DNA of 64,000 nt, taken from Neurospora crassa OR74A. Taxonomy: Eukaryota; Ascomycota; Sordariomycetes; Sordariales; Sordariaceae. The first letter of the stretch is position 1. Every line of letters begins with the position of its first letter. The stretch covers positions 3,038,001 through 3,102,000 of the forward strand of contig NC_026506.1 of NCBI RefSeq assembly GCF_000182925.2, given 5' to 3'. The notes under the pieces were generated by a model. That model was not told the origin of the DNA, searched no databases, and saw nothing but the letters and a program-made list of their open reading frames with translations. Made by a program: the position numbers and the translations under genes. Shown here one piece after another: positions 38,985 to 49,794 of this stretch.

Positions 38985-39301
38985 GGAATCTACGAGGTAT
39001 ACACGTAGGTAGGCTTTATAAAGAGTTTAAAATAATCAACAAAGAGGAAGAGGGAGGTTTGTGCTAGTAAGGCACAGAGCTTCTAGCTAAATACACGAAA
39101 TGCGGTAGGTATCGAAAGTACTAGAAATGCCAAGGCCAGAAATGTGGCTCGTGCGGCGCCCGAGGGATATACCTAATGGCACGTAGTACATCTGGTGCTA
39201 AGACGGCTGCCGATAGCCGACCGACCAATATACCCAATCAGAAGGCGCGCTTAGCTTATACCTAAAGTTAGGTATTACCTTTAGGCGCTAGCCTCGTAAT
39301 A
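38985..39301 (-). repeat. Left copy of a 317-bp LTR-like direct repeat (RIP-mutated)
   Basis: Aligns end to end with 41741-42057, also 317 bp. On the minus strand the right copy starts TGTCACGAGG, an LTR-like TG start; this copy has TATTACGAGG there. Most differences are CA/TG in the right copy and TA in this one. The pair may be the LTRs of an element of about 3 kb, but no retrotransposon coding sequence was recognised between them. Confidence 0.65.
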
Positions 39302-39992
39302 TTACTTCCTACCTCTCCCTTCGAAAAATAGCTAGAAATGTTATATATAAGAAGAAACTACTCTAGTAACCTCAGTACTCCCGAATACTCCTAATTTCTT
39401 ACTGCCCGGGTTTTTACAATATAAAATAATTAAATAAATAATTAATAGCCGAATTATTCAAATATATTTTCCTAAGAAAATACTATTTATTATTTTAATA
39501 CTTATTATTTATATATACGCTAGCGCTAGTACACCCCCGAATTGTATAGTAGCTACTACGCTGGGTACCTGAATTCTAAAAGCCCTAAGTACCCTACAAC
39601 GTTTAGTTCTATTCATTTATAAGAACTACTACCCTACTAACCTTATTATAGGACCTATATACTACCGGTCTTCTCTAGTAATTATAGTAGTACTTAATAT
39701 ATATATTTTTAGTAAAATTCGCTACTATTAATGTATAAATAAGGTACGCGTAGCCTTTTTAGGTACTTCTAGAAATTATTAATTTTATTCTAGAGTCTAC
39801 TCTTCGGGTTTTACTAGGTTAATATCTATATTTCCTTAGTATTTATAATCATAATTATTAATTTTATTATCTTCCTCTAAGCCCCTAACTAACTTTGGAG
39901 CGACTTGGATATACCGGATTTAGACCTTCTATTTACAATCTTTAGCCTAATAAGAAGGCGAACTATAAATTATATAAGTACTTTTCTTCTTC
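39302..39992. other. AT-rich interior of the LTR-like pair, left part
   Basis: No gene recognised. It ends at the target-site duplication of LINE copy C. Confidence 0.4.
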
Positions 39993-40006
39993 TACTTCTT
40001 TTATTA

Positions 40007-40838
40007 GAAGTCGCGGAGGTTGCGAGCAAGGAACGCAGGCTCCAGAAGTAAGGCCGCAGGGGATGCGGGGCCCGGGGACGCGCTAGGGGAGGGACCCTCT
40101 ACGTTGGAGGTTAAGTCGATCGGGCTGGGGCAATAACGGCTGGAGGAAGCTATCTTATTGTAGTCTCTAAACAGACCCCATCTGCCTCCGTTCCCCCGCC
40201 CCACATAAAATGTGGGTCTCCTCGAACTTTCAGAAACGGGTGGGGTGGGGTGGTTTTGGAGGTTAGTGGGTCTGACTGAGACTATCTTATTGGAAGTTAC
40301 AATAAGGAAGAAGGAGGAGGAGGATTAGGAAGGGGCGCTGCGTAGGGGATTATATAAATAAAGGAAGGGGGTCCTTATATTATTACAAATAAAGGTGGAT
40401 CCGTAGGGTAATAGAGTAAATAATAGGGCGGAAGTATTTATAAACGGGATAAGGAGGCGGAAAAGTAAAGTAATAGACGGGAAAATAGGATAGGGAAGTG
40501 GGGAGAAAGCGTAGGAAGGAGCGGTAGGAAATAAAATAGAGAAGTAGCGAAGAAAGTGGTGTACTAGGTTTAGTTCTATTCCTATTGTCCTATATTATTT
40601 TAGTATTAGGATAATACAATAGTAGGAGAAACGAAATTAATTTGTTGTAGTAGTAGGTGAGAACTATTATAGCTATAAATAAAGTAGGAGTAGTGTAGAG
40701 AACTACGGCCGAAATAAAGTTAGGGGTTTTTATCCGGCGGCGTTTAACGCCGTACGGTTTTCCCCTCCAAAGAACTAGAGAAGGACCCCATGCTAATAAA
40801 GCGCTATAGTTATAGCATAGGGAATAAGACCTTTATTT
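40007..40838 (+). mobile_element. 5'-truncated Tad-like LINE (copy C), 3' UTR only
   Basis: A 14-bp target-site duplication TACTTCTTTTATTA at 39993-40006 and 40839-40852 bounds the copy. Its sequence is the reverse complement of the 3' end of copies A and B (for example GGGAATAAGACCTTTATT), so it lies on the plus strand. Its left part keeps a high G+C content, so it has escaped most RIP. A small MITE (40161-40284) is inserted in it. Confidence 0.85.
40161..40284. mobile_element. 124-bp hAT-like MITE inside LINE copy C
   Basis: The ends TAGTCTC and GAGACTA are inverted repeats, and after four mismatched bases both continue as CAGACCC. TCTTATTG at 40153-40160 is repeated exactly at 40285-40292. 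The other LINE copies run straight across this site, which proves an insertion. A CCACAT/ATGTGG hairpin lies inside. An 8-bp TSD and a TAG start are typical of hAT elements; no transposase is present. Confidence 0.85.
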
Positions 40839-40852
40839 TACTTCTTTTATTA

Positions 40853-41740
40853 AGCATCTAATGGCCTATTGGAATTAGAGCTCCCTAATATCCGAATTGT
40901 AGTAATATTTATTAGTTCCCTTTTATTAATATAGACGGCGGTATTAGAGTGCCCTATACTACTCCTCCTAAGAAAGTTATTACTATTTAAATATTGAAAG
41001 AAACTATAAAATTCCAGGTAGTTATTTAAAACTTCTAGCTATTTACAAAAGCGCCTAAACTACTCGTTATTTAAGGAGAATATTAACGAATTAATAATAA
41101 CCTAGTTTAGCTATATATTAACTTTAGTTTGGTAGAAGACTTCATTAAAGCAGATAAGGAAGTAGGATATAGATTTCTGAGATTTTTATTATAAAGTTAA
41201 GATCTTAAAGCCAACGTTCTTATTTTAATTAACTTCTCTATAACTAATTTAGAACTTCTTAGAAAGCCCGGCTGGTATTTAATTAACCAGAAATTTTATA
41301 AAGAAAAATAGGGTCTAGTAAATAGCTAGTAAAAGGCTAGAGTAGAGGTCGTAGAATTAAGCTTCTGAATTACTAATAGTACGGCTATTGATGTAGAGCT
41401 TAACCTTAGTTGTGTAGATCCACAAATCTAATTCCTTTTCATTATCCGTATATTTATTGAAGTATGGTAGGACGGCCTTAGTATTAGAATTCTCCCCGGA
41501 TAGGCTAGAGGCCTTTAAAGTAGTTAGTTTATTAATAAGGATTTAAATAGTTATAGTAAACTACTATTAGTGTTCTAAAATATTTTGAGCTTAGGGAATC
41601 GAAGCTATAGTAGCATAGTAAGGTAAAAAAAAGGTTAGCAGCTAAAGTACTCTTCGGGTAGTTAGAAGGACTGATGCGGCGAATATACTAGAGATTGCTG
41701 GAGATTTAGAGTATCAAAAAGAGGGTCGATTATAATATAA
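40853..41740. other. AT-rich interior of the LTR-like pair, right part
   Basis: No gene or domain recognised in about 890 bp of RIP-mutated DNA. Confidence 0.4.
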
Positions 41741-42057
41741 GGGATCTATAAGGTATATACGCAAGTAGGCCTTATAAAGAGCTTGAAATAATTGATAAAG
41801 AGGAAAGGGGAGGTTTGTGCTAGTAAGGTACAGAGCTTCTAACTAAATATACGAAATGCAGTGGGCATTGAAAGTGTTAGAAATGCTAAGGCTAGGAATG
41901 TGGCCCGTGCGGCGCCCGAGGGATATACCCAATGGCACGCAGTGCATTTGGTGCTAAGACGGCTGCCGATAGCCGACCGACCGATGCACCCAATCAGAAG
42001 GCGCGCCTGGCTTACACCCAAAGCCAGGCATTACCTCTGGGCGCCAGCCTCGTGACA
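41741..42057 (-). repeat. Right copy of the 317-bp LTR-like direct repeat (little RIP)
   Basis: Partner of 38985-39301. It is much more G+C-rich and its end, CCTCGTGACA, coincides with the switch from the AT-rich island to ordinary gene-bearing DNA. It ends about 410 bp from the stop codon of the polyketide synthase. The open frames on both strands here are accidental. Confidence 0.65.
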
Positions 42058-42467
42058 TCTAGCAATTCTATTAGCTAACCTTAAAAGTGTTTTCATATAA
42101 AAAACCCTGTACTTTATATGCTACTACAAAACCTAATAATTATTAGGTATCTATATGCCCCAAGATGTCAACCGCTGAGAAGTGGAGCTACCAATTGGCC
42201 GTTAGTCCCTGCTATACTAAAATAACACATTTGCACCGTTAAAGGGATATTTAACTCCAAGCGTATAATATGTTTCTTACAAAGGACAGGTTCAGCTATA
42301 CTCACGGATTCCTTTCTTGAAATATGTATTGATCTATAAATATGAACAATTTTGTGTCCCTGCGCTACTTCTATTGCTGTTTGCTTTCACGTACAGTGTA
42401 TAGGCACTAAAAGAGAAACTAAGGGAGAGATCAAGATGACATAGTGATATCCAGCACGTCCCTATCC

Positions 42468-45400
42468 TTAGAATGAGACGATCTTAGACTTTGCACATAC
42501 CGCCTTTGCTAACGTTTGAATCGACCCGCTTGAAAGAAGCTCCAGCACCTGAAGATTCGCTTCAAAGTCACGAGTAATGAAGTTGCGGATCTCGATAGCA
42601 ACCAAAGAATCAAGGGGATAGTGTGAGAGAGATCGTGTGATATCCATATCCTCCGCATCAAGCATTAACACAGATGAAATCTTCTCTACCAGTCCTTTGC
42701 AGACGACGTCTTCGGCCTCGATGAGTGATTTGGCATTCTTCAAAGTTGCACTGAACGACACAACCATGTTCAATGATGCATTTCTTGCAGCCTCATCCTC
42801 TGCTGCCATGCGCATGGTCTTGAATTTTGCATCATCGGTCCAGAACGGTCGCATTGTCGAGGTAATACGCATGCCGGTAATCGTATGATTGTTGCAGGCC
42901 AACGTGAGCTTTCCACTAATGGCGGCATGCAACAGGGCGAGGACTTCTGCCTCGCATATCGTATCGCTACCAAGATTCCGGGCTACCTCAGCAGCCTTTT
43001 CCGGGTCTTCAGCCAGATAGCCGGAGTCGGAAACAGCGGTGAGGTCAAGAGATGACGCGGGAAGACCAAGGGTAAGCCGGTACTGGACCAAAGAATTCAG
43101 AAAGCAGTTTGCGGCACTATATGCCGCTTGCCCACGGTTCCCCACGGCACTAGCTGCGGAAGAAATGGCCACGAAGAAATCAAGTGGCGAGGTCAACAAT
43201 GCACGGTGAAAGTTCCAACCACCTTGAACTTTTCCCTTGATGACTTCGGTATAGTCAGTCCATGTCATTTTCTCGAAAAGAACGTCCTACAGAGAAATGT
43301 TAGCTGTGACCATAATCGGCTGAATGCCAAGCGAAGCGTTCACTGAACTTACGTGTAATACCATCGTGCCGAGCACAATACCCCTAATAGGAGGTAGCCC
43401 CTGTAGCCCAGTTCGAATGAGCTCGTCCACTTCAGTCTCGTTGACCACATTGCAGCGGCGGACATGAACGCTCACCCCCATCATAGAGAGGTCTTCGGCA
43501 AGTTCCTTGACCTTGCCGGTAACGGAAGCGCTTCTCGAGACAAGAACGATGTTTTGCGCCCCCTTTCCTGCCATCCATCGCGCAATACTCCTTCCGAGAC
43601 CACCGGTGCCGCCAACCAAGATATATGTTGCATCGGAATGAAGGAGGTCCTTTAACCGACGTGATGGCGGGGCCTGTGACCTAGAGTCAGCACTGACGTG
43701 ATAGAAAGGAGGTGCAGTGTGGCCCTGAAGGGCTTACCTTGACAAAATCAGACCCACTTAGAGCCACGACTGCCTTGCCCATAGTAGGAGAGCCGCTTTG
43801 TTGCATCTTCAATGCGCCCTCAATATCCGAAACCGGAAAGACAGATAGCGGGCTCGCCGACCGAACCTTTCCATATCTGAGAAGTCGGGCAACATCGGCA
43901 AACACGCGTTTGAGAGCCTTTGGCCGTTCGGCCAACAGAGCAAAGATGTCAACAGAAACAAAGCTAGCGTTTCTCTTGGCAGCGGATACTTCGGTTCGAG
44001 ACTTTGAGGCAGAGTCTCGCTTGCCTATATCCACGAGCCGTCCAAACTTGCTGAGAGATTTCCAGGATTCCCGTAGGCCATCGCCAACCAGCGAGTTGAG
44101 GATAACATCTACCCCCTTGCCATATGTAGCACGGCGGATAGTAGGCCCAAAACTAGTGTCGCGACTGTACAAGACATGATCGGAAGGAAGACTGAACTCA
44201 TTAATGAGCAGCTCCTTCTTCTCAGCGCTCCCAACCGTTGCGAAAATCTCAGCTCCAATCATCTGAGCGAGGCAAATGGCTGCTTGACCGACGGCCCCTG
44301 CTGCTTGGTGAATGAGAACTGTTTCTCCCTCAGCCAAGCGCCCGACATCAACCAGGCTGTAGTATGCAACGCAGTATCCAAGGGGCAGTGTGGCAGCTGC
44401 TTCAAAGGAGATGTGTCCTGGGACCTTGATTGCTAAGCTTGCAGTTGCCCTCGTTCGTGTCGCAAAAGCGCCTTGCGTGAGCGCTGCAACGCGATCGCCA
44501 ACCTTGAAAGCGGAGATACTGCTCCCAACAGCGACGACAATCCCGCTTGCTTCAGCACCCGACATGGTGATGGGAATTTGGCCCTTTGCAGCCATGGCGT
44601 CCCGGAAACTCAAGCCGACAGCCTTGACCTCAATCTCAAGTTGATCAATTGCTAGTGGCACTTCCAGTGAGTGATCGTCGACGAAGTGAAGTGTATGTAA
44701 AGCACCGGGCGCAGATATCTCTAGCCTCAGAAGTCGGCCGTCGTCCCCAAAAGCGGTTGGCTCTAAGGCTCTTGGATTTGTCAAGGTTTGCACTTCTTGG
44801 TCAGTTTCTCTGTCATGGGTGATACGCGGAGTGAAAAGCGATCCTCCCCTCTCCATAAACTCCAGTTCACTCATCGACGAAGAAGCAGACCCAAAAGCCA
44901 TGTTGAAGACGCAAAAAACCATCTCTGCGGCCTTGGCTTCCGAGAGGGGAGAGGCCGCATCTAGATCCAGTGTGGCAAACCGAAGTGCAGTTTCCGAACG
45001 GATGGACCTGCTCAGGCCGGTAACCATATATGCTTCCGGTTCGGTGCACTTGTCGTAGGCTCCCTTGACTACCCACAGAATGGCTTCAACCCCGGTCAAA
45101 AGCTTTTGTAAGCTAGAGAACTGCCATGGCGAAAGGGTGGCCAGGAGAGGACGATGCAGCTCATTTAGGAAGATGCAAGTCTTTCCTTTTGCATCAACTG
45201 TGTCAAGCTTACCGACTTCAGGTAATCTCCCCGTGGCTTGCTCAAGTGCGTTCGCCAACCTCAGAGCGACAAGCAACTGAAAGTTTGAATCCTCGTGAAT
45301 GATCACAATTTGGGCACCGACAGGGAGCTGGTTTCTCACATGTTCAGGCTCCAAGATGTGTTCCCATTCAAGTTTGTAGCAGAGGTCACGGGGAGTGTTG

Positions 45401-48400
45401 TTTTTCTCTCGAGTATCATCGTTCAGCACAGGAGAGACTGTCAAGCCATTGATTGCAATTATGCTCTCCAGAGAACCCGCGGGGGCCGCAACCATGTGAA
45501 CCTTGAACGGCCGATGAATGCCAGGATCGACCTCGCCCTTGCAAATGGCGCGCAGCGTATTTCCTGGCTCGCTTGCCAGTTGGGTTATTCTTCGAGATAT
45601 GGTCACGTACTCGATCGCGGACGGTAGGTAAATCGTGTCAACTTGCCGGCGTCCGGCTCCAAGTACCGGCCAGTACATGCCAATGAGCGACTCGAGAAAT
45701 GCGGGCTGTATCACGGCTTTGGTCAAATACCCACCCGGCATCTCTTTGGCGACATCTGGAGCAACAAGATCTCCTGTTGACTGTGTATCGCACACGTTGA
45801 TATTGTCGAGACCTTGAAAGGTAGGCCCGTACACAACCCCAAGCTTGTTGAGGGTCTCGTACATATGCTGGGGATCGATCGAGGCCCATTGTGCGTTGTC
45901 GATGGTGGGGACGACAGAATGTAGGTGGTCTTCAAAGCCATCATCAGTCTGTGGGCCCTGTACCACATCATTTTCTGTAATTTTCACCGTCGCGATCAAA
46001 CCGACGCAATGCTCTATCCAACCTTGACCAGAAGACCATGAGCAAACCCTGAATTCGTCCCACGTCTCGGATGAAACAAAGATACCCTCTTGGTGCGGAC
46101 GGAGACTGATTGTAACCTCGATGTCGTTGTCTGGTATCGCTAGGGGCTTTTTTATGGCAATATCTCTCATCTGAAACCTATCGAATGAGCAGTGTTTGCT
46201 TCTCGCCCTCTGGGAGGCGGCCTCCACAGCCATCGCAAGAAATGCGGACATGGGATACATGATCAAGGATTGAATTTTGTGATGGCGCAGCCAGGGCAGG
46301 TCGTCCAGACGAACGATGTTGCGCCATGTGGGCTCTAAATCGCTCGAGTAGCTGGCCAAGGTACCGATAATGTCGCTCCTTGAACCAACCGCGTTCTTAT
46401 GCACATCTGTCATACGAGATTCTTGCCAATACCTGATTGAATGGTTCCAGGGATACCGTGGTAAATCTGTCAGCAGCGTTGGTGGTTTGGTTGTCTTTGG
46501 AAAATTGACGGCACCAAGATCAAGGTTTGCCCCTCTGGTGAACAACTGTGCGGCAAGTTCCAGAGCGGTCTCGACGGCGTTTCGTTTTCTAACAAGAACA
46601 GAAGCATATGGAATTTTTGGTGCACTTCCACCGACCTCTTTGAGTATCTGCTTGACTGGTCCTTGAAGCACGGAATGGGGGCCGAGCTCGACAAGCATGT
46701 TGACCCCGTGCTTATGCTCGCCGACCGGCGCAAGCATGCTCTGCAGCGCCTCATTGAAACGTACAGGACAAGTCAAGTTGTCAACCCAGTAGTTAGGCTG
46801 CAAATCGGTACTGTCAACAGGATGGCCATACAGAGAAGAGTGAAACTGCACGTCAGTTCGAGCTGGCGGCTGAAGGTTGGCGATGGAAGCACGGTAATCC
46901 TTGGCGACCAAGTTCATGTGGTGGGAATGGTAAGCGACGTCGACGACCAGACGCCTGTTGAACAGCTGCCTCTTCTCGCAAATCCTCTCCAATTCGGCCA
47001 AGGCAGGTTCATCGCCGGAAATAGTTAAACTGGAAGGACTATTGTAGCAAGCAATTCGGACTTCCTTCGCTTGTAGTCCTTCGATAAGGGTTGTGAATTC
47101 CTTCTTGCTTCCTCCAACCGCCATCATGCGACCCTGAAGCTCAGGGTACTTCGTTTTGAGGATAGGAATCAGTCTACCTCGATGATAGGCAATTGCCATG
47201 GCAGATTCAAATTCAATGATGCCCGCAGCATATGCAGCAGCGATCTCACCACTCGAGTGGCCTGCAACAGCAGTTGGCCGCAGGCCCCAGCCTCGTAGCA
47301 AGTTAACAAGTGCTAGTTGTACTGCAGTACATGATGGTTGGCTAATGTGTGCCTCACTGATCCCGCTGGTTTTGGCATCTCTTCCGAGTTCCTCTGCCAG
47401 AGTATTGATTGAGTTAGTGATATCCTGCCATATATCTTTTTGGAACCTTGTGTTGGCGACCCATGCTTACCAACAAGTGACCATTCCGCCCCGAAAGCGA
47501 TTAAACAGGCATCAGCCTGCAAAATACTCGCACTGAACGTTGGATACTGCTCGTACAATTCCCGACCCATGGCATACCATTGAGCACCCTGACCGGTAAA
47601 AATAAAACCAAGTCTAAGAGGCTCGATTTCTTTACCGGTTATCGCCTTTTCTCCATTGATAGCTTCGATTAACTCAAATGAGTTGATAGCGGGAATGGCA
47701 GCTCTCCATTGCAGGAGGGACCGCCGCTGCCCAAGCGTGTAAGCAAGGTTGCTGGTTAGATCTACTTGGAAGATCTCGGGCCTCTGCTCAAGGTAGACCA
47801 CGATATTCTTCATCTGTTGCGAAAGGGCGGCCTTGTCATGAGCCGTGACGACGTAAAGCTTGCGGCCCAGCCCTGACTTATCCGAAGCCATAAGGGTGTC
47901 ATCATGGGAGGACCCCGAAGTTCTGGAACGCAGGAATGGTGCGGCTGTCAGTACAACATGGCCATTTGTGCCACCAAAACCAAAATTATTGACACTGATG
48001 TACTTTTTGCCGCGCGGCCACGGCCTCTGGGTCACCGGGACCTCTAAATTCCATTCTTTCCAGGGGATCCTCGGGTTTGGCTGCTTAAAATCATGGTTTG
48101 GAAGGATGAAGCCCCGCTCAAGCATAAGGGCTGCTTTAATGACACCGGCAATACCTGGAGACGGAGAAGCAGGAACAAATCAGTATCGAATACGGCAGCC
48201 AATGTTTAAGTGTAGCGTAGTAATGACATACCGGAGGCCCCTTCCAGATGGCCAATGTTGGATTTCACAGAGCCGATCCATAGGGGGTTGCGTGGGCTTC
48301 TCTCTTGACCTAAAACATTGTGAATGGCAGTGGCTTCGATGGGATCACCAACCCTAGTGCCAGTTCCATGGGCCTCGACGAAGCCGCACAAATTCGGGTC

Positions 48401-49794
48401 GAGGCCAGCCCTGCCATATACTTTGCGTATGAGGTCCTCTTCAGATCGATAATGGGGGGTCAGTTTCTCATCCAAGTCAGATCAATTATCGTGGCTCTGG
48501 GTGCTGACTGACCTTGCGCTGGCCCATGTGGCACAGTGATGCCGGGCGTCTTGCCATCTTGGTTGAGACCAGTTGCGGCAATGACTGCCCTGATGGGATC
48601 CTTGTCCTTTATGGCTTGGTCCAGTGGCTTCAGGACAATCATGCCACAGCCCTCTCCACGGCCAAACCCCGTGCCGCGATTGTCAAAAGAAAATGAACGG
48701 CCGGCATCCGAGAGCAGTCTGTGACCGTGATGGTCAGAACATTGGAACGATCAGGTGCAACCGATCAGGCGACGCTACGATAGCAGAGGAAGCCTTGCTG
48801 GTGGTATTAGACTCACCTGCAAGTCGAAAAGGAGATCCAGAACTCGGGAAGCATGTTGAGGTGACAGCCGCCGACCAAAGCGGCGCTAGATTCACCGGTT
48901 CGCAAGCTCTGGCAAGCCAGGTGTATGGCTACCATGCTAGAGGAGCATGCTGTATCGGCCGTGAAACTGGGGCCTCGTAGGTCGAAGAAGTGGGATATGC
49001 GGTTGGACTGCATGGCATATGCACAACCTTTTCAAGCCAATGTACAAAGCAGAGTGTCAGCCTTGCAAGGTCGTTGACGTCGCTACCATGTGTATTTTCG
49101 ATGGAGGGAACTAAAGAGACTTACCGGTCGCCTGGTGCATAGGTATGGTATCTGGGTCTCTGAAGAGATGAGATTCGTACTCGGGAAAAGAACCGCCGAC
49201 AAAAACGCCAACGTCCTTTCCGGCAATGGTATGCTTTGGTATGCCAGCATTTTCGAGGGCTTCAAAGGTGCATTCGAGAAGAAGACGCTGCTGGGGATCC
49301 ATGGAAATGGCCTCCTTTTCAGTCAAACCAAAAAATGGAGCATCAAAGGCAGCCAGGTCGACATTCAAGAAGTTGCCGCCGACGGGATTCAGAGTGCCGC
49401 CTTTGCCCTGGTTGGGATGATGGAAGCGGGCACTGTTGAATCTCTGCTTGGGAGTTTCGGACCAGCCAGACCGGGCCCTAGTGCAGAGCTCCCAGAATTC
49501 GGCCGGAGTAGAGACATTGCCAGGCATCCGACAGGCCATCCCAACAATGGCTATGGGCATATCTCGAACATGGCCCGGGGGAGGGAGAGGGGAACTCAAG
49601 CCGATCCCAGGTTCGGCAGTCCAGCTGCCATGGTCATTCCCTACGGCTGCCGAGAGGGCGTTTTCGCCATGATCATGGCCCTTGTTGCTGATGATGTTAT
49701 GGCTGTCACCATTACGCACGTGAAAGTAACTGTTCCAGCTGTCGCCAGAAGGACTGGCGGTTGAGCTATCCGGCGTCACAGCAATGGGCGCCAT
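42468..49794 (-). CDS. Highly reducing type I polyketide synthase (KS-AT-DH-ER-KR-ACP)
   Basis: Iterative PKS that builds a reduced polyketide chain from acetyl/malonyl units on its own ACP. Eight exons join in frame to 2257 codons: 49794-49125, 49027-48817, 48718-48513, 48438-48232, 48154-47471, 47393-43738, 43673-43353, 43286-42468. Domains: KS about 80-510 (DTACSSS with Cys251, EAHGTGT, KSNIGH), AT about 610-930 (GQGAQW, GHSSGE near 706), DH about 1010-1320, structural KR about 1350-1500, ER about 1535-1870 ([11 protein letters not shown]), KR about 1895-2110 (GGTGGLG, Tyr2041 in YSAAN), ACP about 2175-2245 (LDSL, Ser2212). There is no methyltransferase motif and no thioesterase or reductase at the C-terminus, so release must come from elsewhere, plausibly the hydrolase at 51867. 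The DH motifs are atypical: LRHHKIQS instead of DHxxxG, and PAFLES instead of PxxLD. The start follows the open frame; introns have GT-AG ends and restore conserved motifs. Confidence 0.95.

Noticed and set aside
40004-40204. 66-codon minus-strand open frame
   Set aside because: Made of LINE 3' UTR plus part of the 124-bp MITE; not a gene.
41839-42055. Overlapping 60- and 64-codon open frames on both strands
   Set aside because: They fall within the LTR-like repeat, whose other copy has stops; no protein motif.
43687-48125. PKS inactivated by a frameshift in the AT domain near 47,400
   Set aside because: The apparent break is a normal 77-nt GT-AG intron (47394-47470) with a CTAAC branch site; splicing restores the LVEELGRDA reading.
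49090-49764. 224-codon plus-strand open frame opposite the start of the PKS
   Set aside because: Antisense to the KS-coding exon; the PKS frame carries all family motifs and this one has none.
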